This document shows positions 33,745 to 42,412 of a DNA stretch of 64,000 nt, piece by piece. Location: NCBI GenBank assembly GCA_027587225.1, contig JAPDDQ010000017.1:62001-126000 (forward strand). The letters run 5' to 3'. The first letter of the stretch is position 1, and each line of letters begins with the position of its first letter. Position numbers and translations under genes: made by a program. The DNA is from Solirubrobacter taibaiensis. Lineage in GTDB: Bacteria; Actinomycetota; Thermoleophilia; Solirubrobacterales; Solirubrobacteraceae. Below the pieces are notes generated by a model, which searched no databases, was not told the DNA's origin, and saw only the letters and a program-made list of their open reading frames with translations.

Positions 33745-34051
33745 AGCCGCCCGGCTCCGGCGTCGCGCGCAGACCCCCGCCGATCGCCGCGGCCAGGTCC
33801 CGGAGCTCGTCGAAGTCACGCGAGGCGCCGCCGTCGTCGTCGATCTGCACGATCACCGCGCCGGGCACGAACTGGATCGCGACCGAAGCCTCGGAGGCGC
33901 AGACCGCGGCGTGCAGCGCGTCGCGCACCACGCGGTAGGCGGAGTGGCCGACGATCGTCGGCACGTGCCGCGGCACGCCGCTGCGATCCAATGCCACCGG
34001 CATCGGAGCGTCCCCTACAAGGGTCTCGATCTCGTCCATGTCACACACCAT
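33674..34051 (-). CDS. Stand-alone degenerate histidine-kinase-type ATPase domain
   Basis: 125 residues. SAYRVVRDALHAAV (37-50) matches the N-box helix of NarL-type kinases (Y-R-I-x-Q-E-A-L-x-N-A) without the Glu and Asn, and IDDDGGASRDF (70-80) matches the D-x-G box. IGGGLRATPEPGGFRVRAWLP matches the final strand pair. No HisKA domain, no G2 box and no membrane segment is present. It is probably an anti-sigma-like or pseudo-kinase protein that may not bind ATP. It is divergent from the OmpR-type operon; no Shine-Dalgarno is evident, so the start is uncertain. Confidence 0.5.
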   Translation of the reverse strand: MVCDMDEIETLVGDAPMPVALDRSGVPRHVPTIVGHSAYRVVRDALHAAVCASEASVAIQFVPGAVIVQIDDDGGASRDFDELRDLAAAIGGGLRATPEPGGFRVRAWLPTEGQPPSPAGPPAAR

Positions 34052-34112
34052 CCGTGGGGTTTCTACGCCTACTCCCTGAGAAGACTCTGACGATCCGAAA
34101 AGGTGTCGCCCT

Positions 34113-34796
34113 TTGTCATCCTCGGGTTCAGTGGCCGCACTTCTTTTGGTGGATGACGACGCTCCCATTCGGCGGATGCTCGAGCGGACCCTGGCCGCTG
34201 AGGGCTATGTGGTGGAGGCCGCGGCGGATGGCGGAGCCGCCCTGGCGGCGGTCGAGCGCAACCTCCCGGACGCGATCGTCCTGGACGTGACCATGCCCGG
34301 GATCGACGGGCTCGCGGTGACCCGGCGGCTGCGCGCGAAGGGCCTGCGGGTGCCGATCCTGCTGTTGACCGCCCGCGACGCGGTGGCCGATCGGGTCGCC
34401 GGGCTGGACGCGGGCGCCGACGACTACCTCGTCAAGCCGTTCGATCCCGACGAGCTGTCCGCGCGGGTCCGGGCGCTGCTGCGCCGCAACGCGCCGCCGT
34501 CGGAGCGCGACGCGCTGGCGTTCGCCGACCTGACGCTGGCCGATGGCATCGCCCGCCGCGGCGGGCACGATCTGGAGCTCACCCGCCGCGAGGCCGAGCT
34601 GCTCGAGCTGCTGCTTCGCAACGCCCGCGGCGTCGTGACCCGTGAGCTCGCCCTCGAAGAGGTGTGGGGCGGCGAGCACGAAGCCACCCCGAACGCGGTC
34701 GACCGCTACGTCGGCTACCTGCGCCGCAAGCTCGGCGACCCGCCGCTGATCCACACCGTCCGCGGCGTCGGTTTCCGCCTGGACCGCGAGGGATGA
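34113..34796 (+). CDS. OmpR/PhoB-type response regulator (MprA/TcrA-like)
   Basis: 227 residues from TTG at 34113; GTG at 34131 is an alternative. The receiver has DDD (14-16), phospho-acceptor D58 (IVLDVTMPG), T in LLTARD and K in YLVKPFD. The winged-helix domain includes LTRREAELLELLL and VDRYVGYLRRKLGDPPLIHTVRGVGF. It is the first gene of an operon with a kinase (ATGA overlap), a LolA-like protein and an ABC exporter. It most likely responds to envelope stress. Confidence 0.92.
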   Translation: MSSSGSVAALLLVDDDAPIRRMLERTLAAEGYVVEAAADGGAALAAVERNLPDAIVLDVTMPGIDGLAVTRRLRAKGLRVPILLLTARDAVADRVAGLDAGADDYLVKPFDPDELSARVRALLRRNAPPSERDALAFADLTLADGIARRGGHDLELTRREAELLELLLRNARGVVTRELALEEVWGGEHEATPNAVDRYVGYLRRKLGDPPLIHTVRGVGFRLDREG

Positions 34797-36085
34797 CGCT
34801 CCGCGCTCGCGTCGCCGCCGCGGCCGCCGCGGCGATCGTGCTCGCCGTCCTGCTGCTCGTCATCACCGTGCCGAAGCTGCTCGCGGACGATCTGCGCGGC
34901 GAGCTCGACGACTCGCTGCGCCGGCGCGCGGCCGACGTCGCGCGGCTCAACGCCACGGTTCCGGGGCAGCTGACGGAGGTCGGGGCGATCGAGGGCGGTG
35001 GGTTGCTCGTGCAGGTCGTGGACCGGACCGGGCGGATCGTCGCGCGGTCCTCCGCGCTCGGCGGGCGCGTGCTGCCGGTCGACGAGCGCGTCACCCGCGA
35101 TCGTCAGCCGCGGCTGGGCGACGCCCGGCTCGGCACCGACCCGGTCCGGGTCTATACGGCCCCGCTGGGCGAGCTCGGCGAAGGCGAGGCCTCCGGTGGA
35201 GCGGTGATCGTCGCGTCCGACCTCGCGGCGGTCGAGCACACCGTGGACCGCGCGCGGTTGCTGATCGCGGTCTGCGCGCTGCTGGCCGGGCTGCTCGCCG
35301 CCGCGCTGGCGACCTGGCTCACGCGCCGCGCGCTCCGTCCGCTCACACGCCTCTCCGCCGGAGCGCGGGAGATCGGCCGCGCCGGCGACACCTCCCGCCG
35401 CCTGCCCGAGCCGCCGATGACCGACGAGGTCGGCGAGCTCGCGCACACGCTCAACGCGATGCTCGCCTCGCTCGAACGCGCGCAGGAGGCCGAGCACCGC
35501 TTCGTCGGCGACGCCTCCCACGAGCTGCGCACGCCGCTCACCGCGCTGCGCGGGAACGCCGCGTACCTGGCCAAGCATGGGCCGGACGAAGCCGTCATCC
35601 AGGACATCGCCGACGGCGCCGAGCGACTCACCACCCTGCTCGACGACCTGCTCGCCCTGGCCCGCGAGGACGCGGCCGCGCCGCTCCAGGCCGAGCCCGT
35701 GCGCCTCGCGGACCTCGCGCCGGACGCGATCATCGAGCAGGACGTGTGGACCAGTGGCGAGCGCGACGCGCTCCAGCGCGCCGTCGACAACCTCATCCGC
35801 AACGCCCACAAACACGGCACCGGCACCGTGACCGTGACGGTCGGCGGCGACGGCACCGAAGCATTCATCGCCGTCGAGGACGAAGGCCCCGGCCCCGACG
35901 ACCCCACCCGCGTCTTCGAGCGCTTCCACCGCGGTCCCAACGCCCGCGGCGAGGGCTCCGGCCTCGGCCTCGCGATCGTCAGGGCGATCGCCGAGCGCCA
36001 CGGCGGCCGTATCGAAATCGACGGCGCGCGCTTTACGCTCGTTGTCAAAGAACTCTCAAAGTCCGCCCGTAGAACTGGACCGTAA
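34793..36085 (+). CDS. Sensor histidine kinase (MprB/PrrB-like)
   Basis: 430 residues. TM1 (about 8-30), an extracytoplasmic loop of about 125 residues, TM2 (155-175) and a HAMP domain (176-230) precede HisKA with FVGDASHELRTPLTAL (H243). The catalytic domain has NLIRNAHKHG, VEDEGPGP, FERFHRG and GLGLAIVRAIAERHGG. It starts on the regulator's stop (ATGA), and its own stop overlaps the LolA-like gene's ATG (TAATG). The extracellular loop may sense envelope or wall status. Confidence 0.92.
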   Translation: MTLRARVAAAAAAAIVLAVLLLVITVPKLLADDLRGELDDSLRRRAADVARLNATVPGQLTEVGAIEGGGLLVQVVDRTGRIVARSSALGGRVLPVDERVTRDRQPRLGDARLGTDPVRVYTAPLGELGEGEASGGAVIVASDLAAVEHTVDRARLLIAVCALLAGLLAAALATWLTRRALRPLTRLSAGAREIGRAGDTSRRLPEPPMTDEVGELAHTLNAMLASLERAQEAEHRFVGDASHELRTPLTALRGNAAYLAKHGPDEAVIQDIADGAERLTTLLDDLLALAREDAAAPLQAEPVRLADLAPDAIIEQDVWTSGERDALQRAVDNLIRNAHKHGTGTVTVTVGGDGTEAFIAVEDEGPGPDDPTRVFERFHRGPNARGEGSGLGLAIVRAIAERHGGRIEIDGARFTLVVKELSKSARRTGP

Positions 36086-37248
36086 TGAGACGACTCCGCA
36101 CCGCCTCCACCCGCCGCCTGTTGCTGATCGTCGCCGTGCTCGTCGCCGCCGTGACCGGCGCCGGGATCGCCCAGGCCGCACTCACCACCGCCGAAAAGCC
36201 CGCCCCGAAGCCGCTGGACCGCGCGCTGCTGGACGCCGCGAACGCCAAGCCCGTCGAGGGCGTGACGGCGCGCATCAAGTTCACCAACAACCTTCTCCCC
36301 TCTGGCTCGCTGCCCGAGGGCACCGCCTCCCCCGCCCTCACCGGCGCCAGCGGGCGGCTCTGGCTCGCCAACGACGGCAAGCTGCGGCTGGAGCTGCAGT
36401 CGGCCAACGGCGACGCGCAGATCGTCGCCGACGGCGAGCGTTACCTGATCTATGACGCGGCTTCCAAGCAGGCCTTCACCGGCAAGCTCCAGTCGCGCGA
36501 GCAGAAGCCCGAGCGCAAGAGCGATCCCACGCTCGGCGGGATCCAGGGCGCGCTGAGCCAGCTCGGCCAGGCGTGGACGTTCTCGGGGGCGACTCCGTCC
36601 AACGTTGCCGGGCAGCCGAGCTACACCGTGCGCATCGCGCCCAAGGACGACGGCGGCCTGCTCGGCGCGGCCGAGGTGGCCTGGGACGCGGCCCGCGGGG
36701 TCCCGCTGCGCGCCGCGGTCTACGCCCAGGGCGACGCCAACCCGGTGCTCGAGATCGAGGCCACGGACATCTCCTACGGCGCGATCCCGGCCGCCAAGGT
36801 CGACGCCACGCCGCCGAAGGGCGCCCGCGTCACCGAGATCAACCCGTCGCTGAAGATGGACGCGCAGGGCAAGCCGGTCGCGGTCGAGGGTGCCGACAAC
36901 GTCCAGAAGGAGCTCGATTTCCCGCTCTCCGCGCCGGACGAGCTCGCCGACCTGCCGCGCAAGTCCGTGCGGCTGATCAAGACCGGTGACAAGTCCGGGG
37001 CCGTGTCCACCTACGGGCAGGGCCTGGGCCAGATCCTGGTCTTCCAGTCCAAGGCCGAGGGCGGCAAGTCGTCGGTCGCACCCGGCGGGCTCACACTCCC
37101 GCAGGTGAACATCGACGGCGCGACCGGCTCCGAGCTGGCCACCGCGCTCGGCACGCTGCTCACGTTCCAGCGCGACGGCGTGCAGTACGTCGTCGTCGGC
37201 TCCATCCCGCCGATCGCCGCCGAGAACGCCGCACGAGGACTGAAGTGA
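36085..37248 (+). CDS. LolA-like secreted/lipid-binding protein
   Basis: 387 residues with an N-terminal signal or anchor (about 12-31, ending GIAQA). The fold reads as LolA/LolB-like beta half-barrel: LLDAANAKPVEGVTARIKF, GRLWLANDGKLRLELQSANGDAQIVADG and YLIYDAASKQAF match the pattern of such proteins in actinobacteria, where sigma-factor-linked or RsbRD-like members occur. A LolA role in lipoprotein transport is unlikely in a monoderm, so a lipid/stress-sensing role is inferred. It is translationally coupled at both ends with the kinase and the ABC ATPase. Confidence 0.65.
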   Translation: MRRLRTASTRRLLLIVAVLVAAVTGAGIAQAALTTAEKPAPKPLDRALLDAANAKPVEGVTARIKFTNNLLPSGSLPEGTASPALTGASGRLWLANDGKLRLELQSANGDAQIVADGERYLIYDAASKQAFTGKLQSREQKPERKSDPTLGGIQGALSQLGQAWTFSGATPSNVAGQPSYTVRIAPKDDGGLLGAAEVAWDAARGVPLRAAVYAQGDANPVLEIEATDISYGAIPAAKVDATPPKGARVTEINPSLKMDAQGKPVAVEGADNVQKELDFPLSAPDELADLPRKSVRLIKTGDKSGAVSTYGQGLGQILVFQSKAEGGKSSVAPGGLTLPQVNIDGATGSELATALGTLLTFQRDGVQYVVVGSIPPIAAENAARGLK

Positions 37249-38183
37249 CCGCAGCGATCGAGGCTCGCGGCCTCGTCAAGCGCTACGGCGAGCTCACGGC
37301 GGTCGACCACGTCGACCTGACCGTCCGCAGCGGCGACGTCTACGGCTATCTCGGCCCGAACGGGGCCGGGAAGACGACGTCGCTGCGGATGCTGCTCGGC
37401 CTGATCCGCCCGGACGAGGGCAGCGCGAAGCTGTTCGGCCGAGACCCGCTGCTCGAGGGCGCCCGCGCCCTCGACGGCGTGGCCGGGTTCGTCGAGGCGC
37501 CGCGCTTTTACCCGTACATGAGCGCCCGCAAGAACCTCGAGCTGGTCGCCGCGCTCGACGGCGGCGATGCGGCCGAGCGGATCGAGGACGCGCTCGAGAC
37601 CGTCGATCTGACCGGTCGCCAGCACGACAAGGTCCGCGGCTACTCGCACGGCATGAAGCAGCGCCTCGGCATCGCCGGGGCGCTGGTGCGCAACCCGAGG
37701 CTGCTCCTGCTCGACGAGCCCACGACCGGCCTCGATCCGGCCGGGATGCGCGACATGCGCGCGCTCGTGCACCGGCTCGCGGAGGACGGGCTCACCGTCC
37801 TGCTCTCCAGCCACCTGATGAGCGAGGTCGAGGACCTGTGCGACCGCGTCGCGATCGTCACCCGCGGCCGCGTCGTCTACGAGGGTGCGCTGGACGAGCT
37901 GATCGCCACCACGGCCGGCCGCTACGACGTCCGCACCACCGCCGACGCCGAGGCCGCGATGATCGCCCGCCGCGCGCCCGGCATCACCGGCGTCACGCTC
38001 TCCAACAAGGGTGTCTCGCTGGAGGGCGACGAGAGCGCCGTCGCGCACCTCACGCTCGAGCTCGGCCAGGCCGGCATCGGCCTGCGGGCGCTGGTCCCGC
38101 GGACCGCGACGCTCGAGGAGCTGTTCTTCCGCATGACCGAGGGCGTGCCCGAGCAGGACGCTCCGGCGCTGGTCGCTGCATGA
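37245..38183 (+). CDS. ABC transporter ATP-binding protein
   Basis: 312 residues from GTG at 37245 (GTGA overlap). Walker A is GPNGAGKTTS, the signature is YSHGMKQRLGIAGAL, Walker B is LLLLDEPTTG and the switch His is in LLSSHL. The C-terminal 90 residues form the extra domain typical of ABC-2-type drug/antibiotic exporters. With the adjacent single permease it forms an exporter. It belongs to the two-component/LolA-like operon. Confidence 0.92.
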   Translation: MTAAIEARGLVKRYGELTAVDHVDLTVRSGDVYGYLGPNGAGKTTSLRMLLGLIRPDEGSAKLFGRDPLLEGARALDGVAGFVEAPRFYPYMSARKNLELVAALDGGDAAERIEDALETVDLTGRQHDKVRGYSHGMKQRLGIAGALVRNPRLLLLDEPTTGLDPAGMRDMRALVHRLAEDGLTVLLSSHLMSEVEDLCDRVAIVTRGRVVYEGALDELIATTAGRYDVRTTADAEAAMIARRAPGITGVTLSNKGVSLEGDESAVAHLTLELGQAGIGLRALVPRTATLEELFFRMTEGVPEQDAPALVAA

Positions 38184-39001
38184 GCGCCGTCTCCGTCCAG
38201 ACGGTCTACACCTGGGAGCTGCGCAAGCTCGCCGCGCAGAAGCGGACCTACATCGGGCTCGGCTGCGCGCTGCTGATCCCGCTGATCTTCATCGCCTCGC
38301 TGCTTGCCGACGACGGCGGCCCCGAGGGCATCCCGTTCGGCGACTACGTGCGTGAATCCGGCCTCGCGATCCCGCTCGTGGGGCTGTTCTTCGGCGCGTT
38401 CTGGTTCTTCCCGCTGATCACCGCGCTCGTCGCGGGCGACATCGTCGCCGCCGAGGACGGCAACGGCACGCTGAAGACGATCCTCACGCGCTCCGTCGAC
38501 CGCTGGCAGATCTTCGTGGCCAAGGTGCTCGCCGCGCTCACCTACGCGTTCGGCGCGCTCGCGCTCTTCGTGCTCGTCGGGCTCCTGCTCGGCGGGATCT
38601 TCTGGGGCTTCGACCCGCTCGTCAGCCTGTCCGGGACCGAGATCTCGATGGGCCGCTCGCTCCTGCTGCTCGGCGGCGCGACGCTCGCCTACGCCCTCCC
38701 CACCTTCGGCGTCGCCTCGATCGCGATCCTGCTCTCCACCCTGACCAAGAACAGCGCCGCGGCCGTGGTCGCGACGCTGATGTTCTCGCTGATCATGCAG
38801 CTGCTCGCGATCGTCTCGGCCCTGGACTTCCTGCGGCCGTACCTGCTCCCCCAGCAGTTCAACGCCTGGCAGGGCCTGCTGCGCGACCCGATCGACTGGG
38901 CGCCGATCGTCCGTGCCGCCTGGGTCTCCGCCGTCTTCGGCCTCCCCTGCCTCGCGTGGGCGTTCACATATTTCCTACGTCGCGACGTGACCGGGGGATA
39001 A
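38180..39001 (+). CDS. ABC-2-type permease
   Basis: 273 residues with six hydrophobic segments. Y-T-W-E-L-R-K-L near the N-terminus matches the ABC-2 cytoplasmic entry helix, and ALVAGDIVAAEDGNGTLKTILT is the conserved E-x-x-x-G-T-L-K stretch after TM2. It overlaps the ATPase gene (ATGA). The substrate is unknown; peptide antibiotics or lipids are usual for this exporter type. Confidence 0.9.
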   Translation: MSAVSVQTVYTWELRKLAAQKRTYIGLGCALLIPLIFIASLLADDGGPEGIPFGDYVRESGLAIPLVGLFFGAFWFFPLITALVAGDIVAAEDGNGTLKTILTRSVDRWQIFVAKVLAALTYAFGALALFVLVGLLLGGIFWGFDPLVSLSGTEISMGRSLLLLGGATLAYALPTFGVASIAILLSTLTKNSAAAVVATLMFSLIMQLLAIVSALDFLRPYLLPQQFNAWQGLLRDPIDWAPIVRAAWVSAVFGLPCLAWAFTYFLRRDVTGG

Positions 39002-39014
39002 CTATCCTTGAGCT

Positions 39015-39665
39015 ATGAGTTTCATTGAGGTCTCATCGGGCGTACGGGAACGCAGTGTTCCTCTCATCATGGGCCAGGTCCTCAGCCTGGTCGCCGCAGC
39101 GCTCGGCATCTGCGCGCTGACCACCTGGCTCGGCCGCGACCTCGCGTTCGGCACTGCACGGATCTTCTCGTTCGTCGGCTTCGGCATGCTGATCGCTCAG
39201 ACGTTCGTGCCGGCGCTGCGCCGTGGGTCGCTCGGGATCCTCTGGCTCGGTCTGATCGCGTCGGCGATCGGCTACGGCCTCGGCCCGTTCATCTCCTACT
39301 ACGTGGACACGAACCCGAGCGCCGTCACGAGCGCCGTCGGCCTCACCGCGCTCACCGTCCTCGGTATGGGCGCGGCGGGCTTCGCCTGGAGCAAGGACAC
39401 GGTGCGCTGGATGAAGCCGCTGTCCTACGTCGTGCTCGCGGCGGTCTTCGTCTCGATCGGCTCGCTGATCTTCGGCGGCCTCGGCTCGCTCTCGCCGGTC
39501 ATCTCCGTCGTGATCCTCGTCGTCTCCGCGCTGCTGATCCTGGTCGACTTCAACTACGTGCGCAAACACGCCACCGAAGACGACGTGATCTGGCTCGCGA
39601 CCGGCATCTTCGTCTCGATCATCAACATCTTCATCTCGCTGCTTTCACTCTTCGGGAACCGCTAG
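39015..39665 (+). CDS. Bax-inhibitor-1/YccA-family membrane protein
   Basis: 216 residues, seven hydrophobic segments. LILVDFNYVRKHATEDDVIWLATGIFVSIINIFISLL is split here as LVDFNYVRKHAT and WLATGIFVSIINIF, the family's C-terminal signature with the pH-sensing Asp pair region. BI-1 proteins form calcium-leak channels. The gene begins 13 bp after the ABC permease and may extend that operon. Its 3' end overlaps a convergent gene by 21 bp. Confidence 0.88.
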   Translation: MSFIEVSSGVRERSVPLIMGQVLSLVAAALGICALTTWLGRDLAFGTARIFSFVGFGMLIAQTFVPALRRGSLGILWLGLIASAIGYGLGPFISYYVDTNPSAVTSAVGLTALTVLGMGAAGFAWSKDTVRWMKPLSYVVLAAVFVSIGSLIFGGLGSLSPVISVVILVVSALLILVDFNYVRKHATEDDVIWLATGIFVSIINIFISLLSLFGNR

Positions 39666-40244
39666 ATCGCCCCGGTGTGCGCCCAGCCATTCGGCCTGGG
39701 CGCGCATCATCGTCGTCGCGTCCGTGCCGCGCGCGATGCCGTAGACCGTCCCCGGGAAGTCCAGCGGTTGCTGGATCGCCCAGATCTCGTCGTGGCGGTC
39801 CGGCGGGAGGATCGTGGCGGGATCACCCACGGCGACCCAGCCGATCGGGACCGTGGTGCCCGGCGGGAGCACGGTGTTGACGTGCACCACGCCGTGGATG
39901 CGGACCTCGCTGCCGGAGCCGACCCGCGCGCCCGGGAAGAGCGCGGCGCCGGTGGCGATGAAGGCGCCGGCTTCGATCGTGGTCCCGTTCACGTGCGCGT
40001 GCGGCCCGATCAGCACGTCGTCCCCGATCACCGCCGGATGGCGCTCGCGACCCCGCACGAGCGCGTTCTCCATCACGACCGAGCGCTCGCCGACGGTCAC
40101 CGAGCCGTCCTCCGCGGTGAGCACCGCCCCGAACAGCACGCGCGCGTCCGCGCCGACCCGGACGTCCCCGCACAGGACGGCGGTCGGCGCGACGTAGGCG
40201 CTCGGATGGATGGTGGGTCGCTTGCCGCGGTGCTCGAGGATCAT
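39645..40244 (-). CDS. Gamma-carbonic-anhydrase-like hexapeptide-repeat protein
   Basis: 199 residues. A left-handed beta-helix (about 10-140) is built from hexapeptide repeats such as VLCGDVRVGADARVLFGA and VIGDDVLIGPHAHVNG. His residues at RHPAVIGD, GPHAHV and IHGVVHV positions fit the zinc-binding His set of gamma carbonic anhydrases. A C-terminal helical part contains the MRAQAEWLGAH stretch. It may hydrate CO2 or be a sugar acyltransferase-like relative. Its start overlaps the stop of the NHL gene (ATGA). Confidence 0.8.
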   Translation of the reverse strand: MILEHRGKRPTIHPSAYVAPTAVLCGDVRVGADARVLFGAVLTAEDGSVTVGERSVVMENALVRGRERHPAVIGDDVLIGPHAHVNGTTIEAGAFIATGAALFPGARVGSGSEVRIHGVVHVNTVLPPGTTVPIGWVAVGDPATILPPDRHDEIWAIQQPLDFPGTVYGIARGTDATTMMRAQAEWLGAHRGDLAVPEE

Positions 40245-42412
40245 CCCGTGATGTTGATCCTTCGCGTCACGGTGGTGGGTGAGCTGTCCTCGGTCGAGGC
40301 GGTCACCTGTACGTCGGCGGTCAGCCCGCGCTTGCCCTTGAGCGCCCGAGCGAGCGACCGCAGGCCGGGCACGCTCAGCCGCGGGCGCACGGTCACGGTA
40401 TTGCCCGCCGGGAGTGTCTGCGGCGTGAAGGCGAGCTTCACGGCCGGCGTCTTCTTCCCGCGCGGCGTCAGCGTCACCACCGCCGTCAGCCGGCAGCGCA
40501 CGTCGCAGCGCACCCGCAGCGGGAACTGACGCGCCGCGAAGATCCCACTGGTCCGCGTCGGGGCGAGGAAGACGTCCGGCGGCACCGGGTCCGGCTGGGT
40601 GGCGAGGATCGGGTTCGGCGGCGGCGTGATGGGCGGGAGCGAGGCGCACGCGGCGGTTGCCGGGAGCTGGAACTGCTGCAGGCGGTTGTTGTCGGCTTCC
40701 GCGACCGTCACGAGGCCGGTGCAGGACACCGAGATGCCGGTCGGCTCCATGAACTGCCCCTGCCCCGCTCCGTGCTGGCCCCAGCCGAGCAGCGGCTGCC
40801 CGTCAGGCGAGTACGCCACAACGCGGTCGTTGCCGCGGTCGGCCACGAACACGTTGCCGGCGCCGTCGAGCGCCAGCTCGGCCGGTGAGCGCAGGTCGCC
40901 GGCGCCGATCTCGGCGATGTCGCTGCCCTGGGCACTGAGCACGCTGATCCGGTTCGTGCCCGCGTCGGTCGCGTAGACACGGCTGCCGTCGGCGGTCACG
41001 GCCACACCGCGCACGTTGCGGAAGCGCCCGATCGAGCCCAGATGGGTGCCGCTGGTGTTGTACCGGACGATCCGCCCGTTGCCGGTGTCGGCGACGTACA
41101 CCGTCCCGCCGGCCGACACCGCCACCGCGCTCGGCGCGAGCAGCTGCCCGGCGCTGCGGCCGCGGCTGCCGATGGTGCGGACGATCGTGCCGCCACGGTT
41201 GAAGACCAACACGCGCGAGCGCTGCTGGTCGAGCACGTACAGCAGACCACGCGAATCGAACGCCACGGAGACCGGGTCCGGGAGCAGCGTCGGACCGGGA
41301 GCGGGCGCCCCGAACGCGGTGATCACGCTGCCGTCGGGGTTCAGGAGCTGGACGCGCCCGTTCACGGAATCCGCGACCGCGCGCACGCCGCTCGCGTCCG
41401 TGGCCACGCCGAGCGGCCGGATGAACTGCCCGGGCACGCGCCCGGAGCTGCCGAAGAACCCCTTCGGCGCGCCCTGGAAGTCGAACACGTCGATGCGGTT
41501 GCCGCCCGGGTCGGCGACGAACTGGTCGCCGTTGGGCGCGACGGCGATCCCGCGCGGGTACTGCAGCTGCCCGATCCGTGAGCCGTAGGAGCCCCAGCGC
41601 CCGCGGTACGTGTAGCTCGGCGCCGGGCCGTAGCGGACCACGCGGTGGTTGATGTTGTCAGCCACGAACACGCGGCCGAGCGCGTCGATCCCGACGTCAT
41701 ACGGGAAGCTGAGCTGCCCCGGGCGCGGGCCCGGCCCGGAGCCGAACGTCGTGAGCTGGTTGCCCATGTAGTCGTAGACGACCATCCGGTGCCCGTTGTC
41801 GTCGGCCACGATCAACCGCCCGCTGCGCGCGGCGAGGCCCTGCGGGCGCTTCACCCGTCCGCTCGGCACGATCACGAGCGCGCCGCTGCCGTCGAGCGAA
41901 ATGCGCTGGATCCGGTCGTTGCGGGTGTCGGCGATGAACAGGAAGTTGTCGGCGATGGCGAGGCCGCCGCCGGCGCCGGAGTCGTTCCCGCCGCCCTGGC
42001 CGAAGCGGAACTCACCCACGCCCGAGCCCGTCCCTCCCCACTCGGACAGCAGCCGCCCGTCCGCGGCGTAGCGGTAGATCCGGTCCCGGCCGTCGGCGAC
42101 GAACACCGAGCCGTCGGGAGCGACGGCGACAGCGCCGACGGAGGTGAGCCGGTCAGGGTCGCCGAGCTCCCGCACGAACTGGCCGCCGGGGCCGAAGACC
42201 TGGATGGTGTGCGAGTACTGGTCGGCGACGTACACCGAGCCGTCGGCGCCGACGGCGGTCGCCTGCGGGAAGCGCAGGACGCCGCCGGAGCGGTTGCCGA
42301 CGACCGAGGAGGCGGAGTACGGACACGGATCGGCGCCGGGGCACGGATCAGCGGTGGCGGTCGCGGGCAGCGCGAAGAGCGCAGCGAGAAACACGATGAC
42401 GAGACGACGCAT
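40241..42412 (-). CDS. Secreted NHL-repeat beta-propeller protein
   Basis: 723 residues from ATG at 42412. Signal peptide about 1-21 (ATATADPC). At least ten NHL blades follow, each with a G-x-V/L-Y/F-V-A-D-x-x-x-x-R/H pattern (for example GSVYVADQYSHTIQVF, GRVFVADNINHRVVRY, GTVYVADTGNGRIVRY). The C-terminal 120 residues are a separate beta domain with Cys in RVRCDVRCRL. NHL propellers bind proteins, sugars or RNA; the extracellular target is unknown. A 655-bp non-coding region lies upstream. Confidence 0.85.
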   Translation of the reverse strand: MRRLVIVFLAALFALPATATADPCPGADPCPYSASSVVGNRSGGVLRFPQATAVGADGSVYVADQYSHTIQVFGPGGQFVRELGDPDRLTSVGAVAVAPDGSVFVADGRDRIYRYAADGRLLSEWGGTGSGVGEFRFGQGGGNDSGAGGGLAIADNFLFIADTRNDRIQRISLDGSGALVIVPSGRVKRPQGLAARSGRLIVADDNGHRMVVYDYMGNQLTTFGSGPGPRPGQLSFPYDVGIDALGRVFVADNINHRVVRYGPAPSYTYRGRWGSYGSRIGQLQYPRGIAVAPNGDQFVADPGGNRIDVFDFQGAPKGFFGSSGRVPGQFIRPLGVATDASGVRAVADSVNGRVQLLNPDGSVITAFGAPAPGPTLLPDPVSVAFDSRGLLYVLDQQRSRVLVFNRGGTIVRTIGSRGRSAGQLLAPSAVAVSAGGTVYVADTGNGRIVRYNTSGTHLGSIGRFRNVRGVAVTADGSRVYATDAGTNRISVLSAQGSDIAEIGAGDLRSPAELALDGAGNVFVADRGNDRVVAYSPDGQPLLGWGQHGAGQGQFMEPTGISVSCTGLVTVAEADNNRLQQFQLPATAACASLPPITPPPNPILATQPDPVPPDVFLAPTRTSGIFAARQFPLRVRCDVRCRLTAVVTLTPRGKKTPAVKLAFTPQTLPAGNTVTVRPRLSVPGLRSLARALKGKRGLTADVQVTASTEDSSPTTVTRRINITG

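Noticed and set aside
36085..37248. A true LolA lipoprotein carrier
   Set aside because: LolA works in outer-membrane organisms. The other genes here suggest a monoderm, so only the fold similarity is kept.
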